From: an uncultured Muribaculaceae bacterium
GTDB taxonomy: Bacteria > Bacteroidota > Bacteroidia > Bacteroidales > Muribaculaceae
Direction of reading: 5' to 3'
DNA: 64,000 bases
Assembly: GCA_910579035.1 (NCBI GenBank)
Contig: CAJTSR010000002.1
Span: 62,001-126,000 of the forward strand
The notes beneath the pieces were generated by a model. It did not search any database. It saw only the letters and a list, made by a program, of their open reading frames with translations, and was not told the origin of the DNA. The translations under genes and the position numbers were made by a program. Shown here one piece after another: positions 24,940-35,100 of this stretch (position 1 is the stretch's first letter; every line of letters begins with the position of its first letter).

Positions 24940-27255
24940 TTATTCTATCACGATTTCGTCGACAAGCAGATACCCCATACCATGCACTTCATAGCCCTCC
25001 GGACGCCGCTCGCTCTGCGCAAGCACGCGCACATAGCGCGCGGAAACAGGCTCGAAAGAAAGCGTGTGCGGATATACTCCGTTAGGTGACGCTGCAGTGA
25101 TTTTAGGATATTCGGCCGATGCCACTTCCTTGAACTCGCGTCCGTCGGTCGAAACATATACCGAAAGCTTTCGCATATCAAAAATCCAGTCGTTCTTGGC
25201 TATGCAGGCATTTACCGACACCGTGCTGATTGTCTGTTCGCTGCCCAGATCGACCACCGCGTCCATATCATTGCCAAAGAAACCAATCCACCGTCCCGAC
25301 TGGAACACAGGGCTTCCCGTAAGGCCGTCGACCAGTGTCTGCGCCCCACCGAACTGATATTTGCCGACCGGGGCATTCTTAAGTTCCACCGATTTCATAG
25401 CGCCTTTGTGCATCGCAAACTCCTCTGCAAACAAGGCCGACCGCCCTTCAGGCCTGAACACCCTCGCGCTGAGCCGACACTTCTCCCCGACAAGCAACGG
25501 CTCTTTGTAAAGAGGCGACTTCTCGGTAGGCTCGCTGCCGTCGAGAGTATAGCGTATCGGCGAATCGTCGATAGTCGACAGCGCCACATTGATAATCCCT
25601 TTGTCGAAATTAGGCTTAATGGCTGCCTTTATATCATAAAGGTGCCCGGCATAGCGGTAACTTTCGGCATCGTATATGTTCTGCAGGCGTTTAAGACGGC
25701 GCGCGAACTCCTTCAGATCCTTTCTTTCAGGCTTCGACCACTGCACCTCGGCCATAGCCGCCAAGCGTGGCAGAAGCATATATTCGGCCAAGTCAAACTC
25801 GGGTATGTAGGTAGTCCACAGATTGGCCTGAGCACCTATTATATGCTTTCCAAGCTCAGGGGCCAAAGCCTCCGGCACCGGCTCGAAGCCGTATACATCT
25901 TCCACCGTCACAAGACCTCCGAACGCGTCCGGCTCAGACTCGACATCGGCCGACTGGAAATAGTCAAAATAGCAATAATCTGTAGGCGCCATCACCACGT
26001 CGTGTCCCATCTGGGCAGCCTTGAGGCCGCCCTCTGTGCCTCGCCACGACATCACTGTGGCGCCCGGCGTAAGGCCGCCTTCCAGAATCTCGTCCCAGCC
26101 CATTATACGGCGCCCATAACCGTTGAGATACATCTCCATTCGCGAAGTAAGGTATGTCTGCAGCTTCATCTCGGCAGTTGATGCAGCGTCGGTCCTCAAT
26201 CCGAGTTCACGGATTTTTTTCTGGCACTTGCCGCAGTTCTGCCAACGGCGTTTTGGGCATTCGTCGCCACCTATGTGTATTATCTCCGAGGGGAATATCT
26301 CCACAATCTCGCCAAGCACATCTTCGAGGAAGGTGTAGGTGGAGTCATTACCCGCACACAGCACCTCCTCGGAAACACCGAATATCTTCCATACCTCGTA
26401 CGGGCCGCCCGTGCAGCCCAACTCAGGGTATGCCGCCAGCGCGGCCTGCATATGCCCCGGCATATCAATTTCGGGTACAACCGTGATGTGCCTCCGGGCC
26501 GCATAGTCGACTATTTCCCGCGCCTGTTCCTGCGTGTAAAATCCGCCATGCGGCTTGCCGTCATATTCTGGAGTGTTATGGCCTATCACTGTTTCAGTCC
26601 TCATCGAACCTTTGGCCACAAGCTCAGGACGGCTCTTTATCTCTATGCGCCAGCCCTGGTCGTCGTTCAGATGCCAGTGGAAACGGTTTATATTATGCAG
26701 GGCAAGAATATCGATAAAGCGCTTCACGTCCTCCACTCCGAAGAAATAGCGGCACACATCGAACATCGCCCCTCGGTATGGAAAGCGCGGAGCGTCCATA
26801 ACCTGCCCATAGGGGAAGGCGACATCGCCTTTGCCGACCTCGGGAATGGATTTCCGCAGGGTCATAATGCCATAGAACAAGCCGGCGTCCGAAGCTCCGT
26901 CGATTTTTATGCCGTCTTTATCAACCGTCATCACATATTCCTCCGGGTTGTCGCTCGCGAGCGCGTTATCCAGCAATATAGCGTTTTCTGTCGGAGCCGA
27001 AGCCTCTTCAAGCTCGTATCCGGTCATCTCCTTTACATATCGTTTAAGGAAATCCACATTATCGGCCGACACCCTGCCTGAAATGTTCACAATTTTAGTA
27101 TCTTTGCCGAGTACGAACTCGCCGGAATCTGCCAGCACAATCTCGGACGGTACCGGAACCACATCATAATCGGCTGTGACACGCGCCGACGGCGTGCAGC
27201 GGAAGCAGGCGGACACACATAATATCCACACTGCCAGAAGCAATCTATTTTTCAC
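24940..27255 (-). CDS. GH20 beta-N-acetylhexosaminidase lipoprotein
   Basis: A 771-residue exported glycosidase that removes terminal beta-GlcNAc or GalNAc. The signal ends in VSAC (Cys about residue 17), suggesting a lipoprotein. An N-terminal GH20b-like region (PVPSEIVLADSGEF) precedes the catalytic barrel, with RYFFGVEDVKRFIDILALHNINRFHWHLNDDQGWR, the catalytic pair in IHIGGDECPKRRW, and WDEILEGGL. After about residue 545 come a chitobiase-type C-terminal domain (YTLDGSEPTEKSPLY) and a final F5/8-type (discoidin) carbohydrate-binding domain ending EVHGMGYLLVDEIVIE. It is divergent from rhaB. It probably releases amino sugars from host or diet glycans. Confidence 0.95.
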   Translation of the reverse strand: MKNRLLLAVWILCVSACFRCTPSARVTADYDVVPVPSEIVLADSGEFVLGKDTKIVNISGRVSADNVDFLKRYVKEMTGYELEEASAPTENAILLDNALASDNPEEYVMTVDKDGIKIDGASDAGLFYGIMTLRKSIPEVGKGDVAFPYGQVMDAPRFPYRGAMFDVCRYFFGVEDVKRFIDILALHNINRFHWHLNDDQGWRIEIKSRPELVAKGSMRTETVIGHNTPEYDGKPHGGFYTQEQAREIVDYAARRHITVVPEIDMPGHMQAALAAYPELGCTGGPYEVWKIFGVSEEVLCAGNDSTYTFLEDVLGEIVEIFPSEIIHIGGDECPKRRWQNCGKCQKKIRELGLRTDAASTAEMKLQTYLTSRMEMYLNGYGRRIMGWDEILEGGLTPGATVMSWRGTEGGLKAAQMGHDVVMAPTDYCYFDYFQSADVESEPDAFGGLVTVEDVYGFEPVPEALAPELGKHIIGAQANLWTTYIPEFDLAEYMLLPRLAAMAEVQWSKPERKDLKEFARRLKRLQNIYDAESYRYAGHLYDIKAAIKPNFDKGIINVALSTIDDSPIRYTLDGSEPTEKSPLYKEPLLVGEKCRLSARVFRPEGRSALFAEEFAMHKGAMKSVELKNAPVGKYQFGGAQTLVDGLTGSPVFQSGRWIGFFGNDMDAVVDLGSEQTISTVSVNACIAKNDWIFDMRKLSVYVSTDGREFKEVASAEYPKITAASPNGVYPHTLSFEPVSARYVRVLAQSERRPEGYEVHGMGYLLVDEIVIE

Positions 27256-27306
27256 GGACGAAATTTTATTATAGAGTGTTTAAGTATGTTCTGACGGGTT
27301 CGTACG

Positions 27307-27314
27307 CAAAGATA
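27307..27314 (-). promoter_or_regulatory. -7 element for the GH20 gene
   Basis: On the minus strand the sequence is TATCTTTG, followed by C, a full match to the -7 consensus. It lies 52 bp before the GH20 start codon. No -33 TTTG is found at 19-21 bp. Confidence 0.5.
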
Positions 27315-27381
27315 ATTGATTTTTTTGTTTTCACCTTTCATTTATACTTCTTTTTATAAGCAAATACACAATATCTATACT

Positions 27382-27450
27382 TTGTTACAAATGTATCAGC
27401 CATTCGTTACCTCCGTGACACTCGCCCGTGCGTGTTCAGGCTTACTTTTG
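27382..27450 (+). promoter_or_regulatory. rhamnose operon control region (direct repeats and -7 box)
   Basis: GTTACAAATGT (from 27384) and GTTACCTCCGT (from 27406) share GTTAC-N4-GT and start 22 bp apart, two helical turns. The -7 box TACTTTTG is at 27443-27450. The same arrangement, including the identical CGTTACCTCCGTGACACTCG, occurs at 36219-36286 before the GH106 gene. This is a likely operator for the AraC-type output domain of the neighbouring hybrid two-component regulator. Confidence 0.75.
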
Positions 27451-27496
27451 TGGCTGTAAACACATAGTGGCAAGCTATGTTCAAACTTCTATTATC

Positions 27497-28948
27497 ATGA
27501 ACCAATCATTCGACACACCGTCTTCCACCCCGGCCTATTATCTGGCGATTGACCTCGGAGCAACCTCGGGTCGTTCGATACTCGCCTCGTTCGACGGGAA
27601 AAAAGTGGAAATGGAGGAGCTGACCCGATTCCGTTATCCGATGCTCCACATATGCGACCATTTATTCTGGAACCTGCCGTCGATTTACCAGTACGTGCTG
27701 GAAGCTATCAAGGCAGCGGCGGAGAAACTGTCCGCCATCAATGCCACCCTCACCACCATAGGCATCGACTCGTGGGGCTGCGACGTAGCCTACTTCTATG
27801 CCGACGGCTCGCTTGCCGGGCTCCCCTACTGCTATCGCGACAAGCATACCGAAGGTGCCATCGAACGATTCAGCGCCAAGATGTCCAAGGAAGCCGTATA
27901 CGGTAAAACCGGCATACAGTTTATGGATTTCAACACCTTGTTCCAGCTCGACACCCTGCGTAGCAACAAAGCCGAGGTCATAGACGCTGCCGACAAGATA
28001 CTGTTCATACCCGACGCCCTGGCCTATATGCTGACAGGCAAAGCCGTGACAGAGTACACCGTGGCGTCAACATCGCAGATGCTCAACCCCGTGACCGGCG
28101 ATCTCGACCCCGATATTCTTGCCGCTTTGGAAATCCCCCGCAGCAAGTTCGGCCCCATGGTGCAGCCCGGAGAAACGATAGGCACTCTGAGCAGCCACGT
28201 GCAGGAATTTGCCGGCATAGGCAGCGTGCCCGTGGTGGCAGTGGCCGGCCACGACACTGCCTCGGCAGTAATCGCCGTTCCGTCGCCCGACAAAGAGTAT
28301 GCCTACCTGAGCTGCGGCACATGGTCGCTGCTCGGCATCGAATCGCCCACACCCATCATAAGCGACAAGAGCTTGCGCTACAATTTCACAAACGAAGGCG
28401 GCATCGACGGCTCGACCCGTTTCCTGAAAAACATATGCGGACTATGGCTTCTCGAACGCTGTCGCGAAGAATTTACCGACGCGCCTGAAAACATAGCCGA
28501 ACTCGCGGCCATATACCGCCAGTCGGAGTGCGAGAGCATAATCAATCCCGACGATCCGATGTTCGCCCACCCGGCAAGCATGACGGAGGCTATCAGCGAT
28601 TTCTGCGCAAAGAGCGGGCAGGCGGTGCCAAAGACTGCTGCCGACTATGTGCGCGTTATTTACCGCAGCCTCGCCAAGCGCTACAAGGAAGTATTCGACT
28701 GGCTTCAGGAACTTTCGCCGGTAGAGCTGAAACGGCTCCACGTAATAGGCGGCGGCTCGCTCAACCAGTACCTCATGCAGTACGCCGCCGACGAGCTTGG
28801 CATACCCGTTGTCGCAGGACCTACCGAATGCACGGCCTTGGGCAATGTCCTTGTACAGCTCAGGGCATCGGGCGCGCTGAAATCACTGGAAGAGATGCGC
28901 GCCGTAGCCATCAACTCCACAGAAACAAAGACTTATAAACCCCAATAA
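27497..28948 (+). CDS. rhaB: rhamnulokinase
   Basis: Phosphorylates L-rhamnulose to L-rhamnulose 1-phosphate with ATP. I take the ATG at 27497 (483 residues, MNQSFDTPSSTPAYY). A GTG-started longer frame from 27428 would begin before the -7 box. FGGY-kinase features are the phosphate loop YLAIDLGATSGRSILASFDG, IGIDSWGCDVAYF, CYRDKHTEGA, the VPVVAVAGHDTASAV block, YLSCGTWSLLGIE and the C-terminal HVIGGGSLNQYLMQYAADELG plus GPTECTALGN. It is the first gene of rhaB-rhaA-rhaT-rhaD, expressed from the element at 27382-27450. Confidence 0.96.
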   Translation: MNQSFDTPSSTPAYYLAIDLGATSGRSILASFDGKKVEMEELTRFRYPMLHICDHLFWNLPSIYQYVLEAIKAAAEKLSAINATLTTIGIDSWGCDVAYFYADGSLAGLPYCYRDKHTEGAIERFSAKMSKEAVYGKTGIQFMDFNTLFQLDTLRSNKAEVIDAADKILFIPDALAYMLTGKAVTEYTVASTSQMLNPVTGDLDPDILAALEIPRSKFGPMVQPGETIGTLSSHVQEFAGIGSVPVVAVAGHDTASAVIAVPSPDKEYAYLSCGTWSLLGIESPTPIISDKSLRYNFTNEGGIDGSTRFLKNICGLWLLERCREEFTDAPENIAELAAIYRQSECESIINPDDPMFAHPASMTEAISDFCAKSGQAVPKTAADYVRVIYRSLAKRYKEVFDWLQELSPVELKRLHVIGGGSLNQYLMQYAADELGIPVVAGPTECTALGNVLVQLRASGALKSLEEMRAVAINSTETKTYKPQ

Positions 28949-28960
28949 AATCCCAAATAC

Positions 28961-30214
28961 ATGAAATGCGAACTCATCACACGTGCATATGAGATAGCAC
29001 GCGAACGCTATGCCGCCATAGGCGTCGATACCGACAAAGTACTCGAACTGATGCAGGATTTCCACCTGAGCATGCACTGCTGGCAGGCCGACGACGTTGC
29101 CGGCTTTGAAAACCAGGGCGGCAGCCTCACAGGCGGCATTCAGGTAAACGGCAACTACCCCGGCAAGGCCCGCAATATCGACGAGCTCCGCGCCGACATT
29201 CTGTATGCCATGAGCCTGATTCCCGGCAAGCACCGCCTCAACCTCCACGAAATATACGGCGACTTCGGCGGCAGATTCGTTGACCGCGACGAGGTATCGC
29301 CCGAACACTTCCAGAGCTGGATACAGTGGGGCCTTGAAAACGGCATCAAGCTCGACTTCAACTCCACATCGTTCTCGCACCCCAAGAGCGGCGACCTCTC
29401 ACTCGCCAATCCCGACAAGGGCATACGCGACTTCTGGATCGAGCACTCCAAGCGCTGCCGCGCCATCTCGCAGGCAATAGGCGAGGCACAGCAAGACCCC
29501 TGCATAATGAACACATGGGTACACGACGGCAGCAAGGACATCACCGTCAACCGACTGATGTACCGCGAGTTCCTCAAAGATTCTCTCGACCAGATTTTCG
29601 AGCACCGCTACGACTGGATGAAGGACTGCGTTGAGTCGAAGGTGTTCGGCATCGGCCTCGAAAGCTACACCGTGGGCTCCAACGACTTCTACACCGCATA
29701 CGCCGCCAAAAACAATATGATGATAACCCTTGACACCGGCCACTTCCACCCCACCGAAAGCGTGGCCGACAAGGTTTCGTCGATGCTTCTTTTCGTTCCC
29801 GAGCTTATGCTGCACGTGTCGCGCCCCGTTCGCTGGGACTCCGACCACGTGACCATCATGGACGACCCCACCATGGATCTCTTCAGCGAGATAGTACGCG
29901 CCGGAGCGCTCAACCGCGTTCACTACGGCCTCGACTACTTCGACGGCACACTCAACCGAATCGGCGCCTACGTAATCGGCTCGCGCGCAGCCCAGAAGTG
30001 CATGCTCCGCGCACTGCTCGAGCCCACCGATACCCTGCGCCGCTACGAACTCGACGACAAGAAATTCCAGCGTCTTGCCCTGCTCGAAGAATGCAAGAAC
30101 ATGCCGTGGAACGCCGTGTACGATATGTTCTGCCTCCGCAACAACGTGCCTGTAGGCGAGTCGTTTATCGGAGAAATCGAAAAATACGAAACCGAAGTAA
30201 CATCAAAACGCTGA
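28961..30214 (+). CDS. rhaA: L-rhamnose isomerase
   Basis: A metal-dependent TIM-barrel enzyme that converts L-rhamnose to L-rhamnulose. The 417 residues are full length. Family blocks are YAAIGVDTDKVLELM, LSMHCWQADDVAGFEN, RLNLHEIYGDFGG, KLDFNSTSFSHPKSGDLSLANPD, NTWVHDGSKDI, GLESYTVGSNDFYTAYA, LDTGHFHPTESVADKVS and VRWDSDHVTIMDD, which supply the His and Asp metal ligands. The gap from rhaB is 12 bp and to rhaT 1 bp, showing a tight operon. Cytosolic. Confidence 0.97.
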   Translation: MKCELITRAYEIARERYAAIGVDTDKVLELMQDFHLSMHCWQADDVAGFENQGGSLTGGIQVNGNYPGKARNIDELRADILYAMSLIPGKHRLNLHEIYGDFGGRFVDRDEVSPEHFQSWIQWGLENGIKLDFNSTSFSHPKSGDLSLANPDKGIRDFWIEHSKRCRAISQAIGEAQQDPCIMNTWVHDGSKDITVNRLMYREFLKDSLDQIFEHRYDWMKDCVESKVFGIGLESYTVGSNDFYTAYAAKNNMMITLDTGHFHPTESVADKVSSMLLFVPELMLHVSRPVRWDSDHVTIMDDPTMDLFSEIVRAGALNRVHYGLDYFDGTLNRIGAYVIGSRAAQKCMLRALLEPTDTLRRYELDDKKFQRLALLEECKNMPWNAVYDMFCLRNNVPVGESFIGEIEKYETEVTSKR

Positions 30215-30215
30215 T

Positions 30216-31250
30216 ATGGAGGTAATCATAGGCCTTCTGATAATAGCAGTCGGGGCTTTTTGCCAGTCGAGCTGTTACGTGCCCATCAACAAGATTAAAT
30301 CTTGGAGCTGGGAAAGCTACTGGATCGTCCAGGGCGTCTTCGCATGGGTGGTACTGCCACTTCTCGGAGCGCTTCTGGCCGTCCCTGCGGGGCGTTCGCT
30401 CGGCGAACTCTTTGCCGAAGCTCCGTCGTTCAACCTGTGGATGACCGTTCTGTTCGGCGCACTATGGGGAGTCGGCGGACTCACATTCGGACTCTCGATG
30501 CGCTATCTCGGCGTGGCCCTGGGGCAATCAATCGCTCTTGGTACCTGCGCGGGTCTTGGCACCATCATGGGTCCGGTCCTTCTCAACACCTTCTTCCCTG
30601 AGAATGATCCTTTGTCGCAGCTTACCTTCTCTGTGATTATCGGAGTTGTCGTCACCCTTGTAGGCATAGCCATAATTGGTGTGGCCGGTTCCATGAAAGC
30701 CTCGTCGCTGAGCGAAGAAGAGAAGAGAGCCGCGGTCAAAGACTTCAATTTCCCCAAAGGCATCTCCATAGCCCTGCTCGCCGGCTTTATGAGCGGCTGC
30801 TTCAATGTGGGTCTGGAGTTCGGCAGCGGCATCAATTTCGGCGAACTCACCAATCCGATGTTCCGCACCCTCCCGGCAACATTGCTGGTGACCCTCGGCG
30901 GCTTCGTTACCAACGCTGCGTACTGCTTCTTTCAGAACAGCCGCAACCGCACATGGGGCGACTATGCCAAGGGGGCTGTATGGGGCAATAACATTTTCTA
31001 TTGCTTCCTCGCCGGAGCATTGTGGTACAGCCAGTTCTTCGGACTCGCCCTCGGCAAAGGCTTCCTCACCGACTCGCCCACGCTGATAACCCTGTCATTC
31101 TGCATACTGATGGCCCTCAACGTGGTTTTCTCCAATGTCTGGGGCATAATCCTGAAAGAGTGGAAAGGCTGCTCGGCAAAGACTATCGCAGTGCTGCTCA
31201 CCGGTATAGCGGTGCTGATAGTGTCGTGCTTCCTTCCGCAGTTAATATAG
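30216..31250 (+). CDS. rhaT: L-rhamnose/proton symporter
   Basis: Inner-membrane importer of L-rhamnose. The 344 residues show about ten hydrophobic segments. Family blocks include AVGAFCQSSCYVPINKIKSWSWESYW, LFGALWGVGGLTFGLSMRYLGVALGQSIALGTCAGLGT, GFMSGCFNVGLEFG and FYCFLAGALWYSQFFGLALGKG. It starts one base after rhaA and is followed by rhaD, so uptake and catabolism are produced together. It would carry rhamnose released in the periplasm by the GH106 enzyme of the PUL. Confidence 0.95.
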   Translation: MEVIIGLLIIAVGAFCQSSCYVPINKIKSWSWESYWIVQGVFAWVVLPLLGALLAVPAGRSLGELFAEAPSFNLWMTVLFGALWGVGGLTFGLSMRYLGVALGQSIALGTCAGLGTIMGPVLLNTFFPENDPLSQLTFSVIIGVVVTLVGIAIIGVAGSMKASSLSEEEKRAAVKDFNFPKGISIALLAGFMSGCFNVGLEFGSGINFGELTNPMFRTLPATLLVTLGGFVTNAAYCFFQNSRNRTWGDYAKGAVWGNNIFYCFLAGALWYSQFFGLALGKGFLTDSPTLITLSFCILMALNVVFSNVWGIILKEWKGCSAKTIAVLLTGIAVLIVSCFLPQLI

Positions 31251-31279
31251 TTCTATTTCACAGATAAACCAATCTATTA

Positions 31280-32092
31280 ATGTCATCTATTCTTGATAAC
31301 CGTCCTGCTCTCGCCCAAGAGGTGGAAAAGGTAGCCGAAGTTGCCGGATACCTGTGGCAGAAAGGATGGGCCGAACGCAACGGCGGCAATATAACCGTCA
31401 ACATCACCGAACACATCGACGATGCCATACGGGCCATGCCGGCCATCACATCGCCGATAGCCATCGGAACTACTCTGCCGAATCTCAAAGGCTGCTATTT
31501 CTTCTGCAAAGGCACAAACAAGCGTATGCGCGACCTTGCACGCCGCCCTATGGAAAACGGCTCAATAATCCGCATACTCGACGACTGCTCCAACTATGAA
31601 ATAATAGCCGACAGCCCCGTGATGCCCACCTCCGAGCTTCCCTCGCATCTGGCAGTGCACAACTACCTGATCGGAAAAGGCTCCGCATACAAGGCATCGC
31701 TCCACACCCACCCCATAGAGCTGGTGGCCATGAGCCATAATCCCGCATATCTCGAAAAAGACGTGCTCACAAAGCTCTTGTGGTCAATGATTCCCGAAAC
31801 AAAGGCATTCGCGCCGCGCGGCCTCGGAATCGTGCCGTATATGCTTCCGTCGTCAAAGGAACTTGCCGACGAAACCATAAAGGCCATCGACGACAACTAC
31901 GACGTCGTGATGTGGGAAAAACACGGGGTATTCGCTGTGGAAAACGACATCATCTCGGCCTTCGACCAGGTAGACGTGCTCAACAAGAGCGCCAACATCT
32001 ACATGTGCGGCCGTTCGATGGGCTTTGTCCCTGATGGAATGAGCGAAGAGCAGATGACAGAAATATCCACTGTATTCAAGCTCCCGAAATAA
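31280..32092 (+). CDS. rhaD: rhamnulose-1-phosphate aldolase
   Basis: Class II zinc aldolase that cleaves L-rhamnulose 1-phosphate to dihydroxyacetone phosphate and L-lactaldehyde. The 270 residues match RhaD. Features are AGYLWQKGWAERNGGNITVNIT, the zinc-binding LHTHPIELVAMSHN, the catalytic-base region with IPETKAFAPRGLGIVPY, and VMWEKHGVFAVENDI with the last metal His. It is the last gene of the rha operon. No lactaldehyde reductase or dehydrogenase gene is found in the window, so L-lactaldehyde must be handled elsewhere. Confidence 0.95.
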   Translation: MSSILDNRPALAQEVEKVAEVAGYLWQKGWAERNGGNITVNITEHIDDAIRAMPAITSPIAIGTTLPNLKGCYFFCKGTNKRMRDLARRPMENGSIIRILDDCSNYEIIADSPVMPTSELPSHLAVHNYLIGKGSAYKASLHTHPIELVAMSHNPAYLEKDVLTKLLWSMIPETKAFAPRGLGIVPYMLPSSKELADETIKAIDDNYDVVMWEKHGVFAVENDIISAFDQVDVLNKSANIYMCGRSMGFVPDGMSEEQMTEISTVFKLPK

Positions 32093-32100
32093 AACAAGCT

Positions 32101-32147
32101 AAGAGTATAAAGCCTATAACCAGGATTCGTTATGGCTTTATACTCTT
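32101..32147. terminator. long hairpin after rhaD, before the hybrid regulator
   Basis: AAGAGTATAAAGCC (32101-32114) pairs perfectly with 32134-32147, and ATAAC/GTTAT extends the stem inside, about 19 pairs in all. Only a weak ATCTCTT follows, so it may be a terminator or an RNA-stabilising 3' end. It also lies in the leader region of the next gene. Confidence 0.6.
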
Positions 32148-32169
32148 ATCTCTTAATGACCTATCAACC

Positions 32170-35100
32170 ATGCTTCGCTTTATCGCCTCAATCATATTAT
32201 CAGTACTTGCCGCGACAAACCTCTTCGGCGCTTCCTTGTCGAAACACGACAGCGAAATCACCATTTCGCGAGTCCCGCTGCTCGACAGGTTCCCGTCGAA
32301 GTGCATAATATCTATCTTTCAGGACGAAGAAGGCGAAATATGGTTCGGCACCGAAGACGGCCTATGCCGCGACAACGGCCACAGCATCAAGGTTTACTAC
32401 CCTGTCAGCATACCGGGGGTAAGCATTGACGACAACACCGTGACAATGGTCACCTCCGACGGCAACGGGCGCATATGGTTCGGCACCTCGAACGGCGCAT
32501 TTATATTGGACAAACGCACCCAGAAGATAACATCGGTAGAAGACCGCCGCATAATATCCGCCGACATAACATGCCTCAAGCATACGTCGGACGGCTCGGT
32601 ATGGCTCGGCACCAAGGGTATGCTGTACCGATTCTCAAAAGACGGCTCACTGCTTCAGGAATACCCCATACTGTGGAACAACAGGCCTGCCAGCGTAAAA
32701 GACCTGTATCAGGACCGGTCCGGAAGGATATGGACATGCCTTTCGGAAGGAGGAATATGCCTCTACGACCCCGAGCAGGACAACTGGGAGTACTATCAGT
32801 GGCCGTTTAAAGAAAACGCCACACGCATCATAGAAGACACTTCTGGCAAATTCTTCTGGGTAGGCACATGGCTTGGCGGCATCGTCAAGTTCGATCCTTC
32901 GGCGCCCGAGGCCTCGGATATGTTCACCAAGATGCAGCACCCCAAGTTCGACGACGAGCGCGACTATGCCATACTCGACATAACGCAGGACGACGCCTTG
33001 GGATACATCTGGGCCACCACTATGAACGGCCTTAAAGTATTCAACACCGAAAACGGCGCCCTGACCCAGATAGAGGGGTTGCTCCCGAGCACCGACCGCT
33101 ATCAGATGCTCACAGGCCTTATCAAGGACAAGGACGGAAACATATGGGTGGGAGGCTACAATGTGCCCAGTTTCATAATATCTTTCACCTCCGGCATCAC
33201 CACCCACTACCTCGAACCGATACGGCGCATGAGCAACCACATAGCCTCCATTTCGCAATTATGCGCCGACGACGACCCCGAGAAGTTGTGGCTTTTTCAG
33301 GAACGCCACAGACTATATCTGTACGACCGCGTGACGGGAGATGTGGAGAGCGAGGTTTCATCGTCGTTTGCCGACACCCACAACAATGTCGGCTCAATCT
33401 ACCTTATGCGCAAATCCAAACGAGGCAAAGGTGTGCTTGCATGCGGCCTGAACCCGACATCGGTATACTGCATATACGAATCCGACGGCAAGATAAAGCT
33501 TGCCGACCAAATAGACTTCTCGTCCGAAACGCGTCCCCGCGCCCTGCTCGAAGACCACAACGGCGACCTTTGGATAGGCACCGAAAACACCCTCTTCACC
33601 TACGACACAGACACCAAGACCCTAAGCCGCAAGGCGATGGACACCGGCAAGGTGGTCGACATAAAAGAGTGTGTAAGCGGCGATGTGGCCGTGGCCACAA
33701 CCTCTACGGACAACCGCTCGAAAGTGACATGGTTCAAGGACGGAATCAAAGGAAACACCCGCGACTTCGATATCGAATGCACCGCGATAGCTATCACAAA
33801 AGACTCCACCCTGTGGCTCGGCACGCGCACAGGCGAGATATTCTTCACCCGTAAAGGCAACAGTATGACGGCACTGTCCACACAGTCCGACTTCCAGCCT
33901 ATGGGCTACATAGCAGGCTTGCTTGTCGACGAATCAGACCATGTGTGGGTGCAGACCGAACAGAGAATCACCGAAATAATACCACGCGACCTGAGGATCC
34001 ACAACTATTACGTGGGCGACAACCATATCGGCCTCTTCAACTTCTTCCCACAGTCCTACGAGATTCTCCCGTCGGGCAACATTGTATTCGGCGGAACAGG
34101 CGGCATATGCGAGATAAGCCCAAGCCCCGATTCCACAGAGTCAAAGCCCCGCCAAATATACATATCCGAAATAAAAATCGACGGCAAGACAGCCGACATA
34201 CCATCTCAGGGTAAAACACTCGAAATACCGGCCTCAAGCCTCGACATAGAGATTGAATTCAGCATCAACGAGCACCTTAATGCCGCCCACATAGCATATA
34301 CCTACCGCCTTGGCGGAGGCGACTGGATAAAGCTCGCCCCCGGTACAAACAAGGCGCACCTCAACCGCCTTCCGGCTGGCAAAAACGTATTTGAAGTCAA
34401 ATACATATCGGATAATGGCGCAGACTCCGCAGACACTTCCAATATCTGCGCCGTAACCATCGACCGCCGCCCCTACTTCTATGAAACCATATGGTTCAAG
34501 GGGATGATAGCCTTGGCAGTGCTGGCTGTGATAACAGTCATACTGTTCCAGTACTCCAAGCGCCAGAAAAGACAGCAGCGGGAGAAACTCGAAGAAGAAC
34601 TCACACAGGCAAAACTCCGATTCTTCACCAACATAACCCACGAACTCCGCACCCCCCTCACTCTTCTTCTGACCCCGCTCGAGTCAATAATATCCAAGCT
34701 CGAGGAAGGCACCATGCGCAAGCAGCTCAAAGGCATACACAAAAGCGCCATAGAGCTGATGACGCTGATAAACAAGATATTGAATTTCCGCCGACTCGAA
34801 ATGGGCTGCGAAAAAATCAATCTCTCCAAAGGCGACATCATAGGTTTTATCGAGGGCATCTGCGACAATTTCAAGCCCTTGGCAACCGAAAAGCAGATAG
34901 ACTTCTCGTTTTCGTCAGATTGCGAATCACTGTACATGAACTTCGATATCGCCAAGATAAGGATAGTGCTCAACAACCTGCTGTCGAACGCATTCAAATT
35001 CACCAAACCCGGCGATTCCGTAACAGTCGCCACACGCCTGCTTGCCACCGGCCAAGGCCAGAACCGCTCGCTGGAGATTTCCATAAGCGACAGCGGCATA

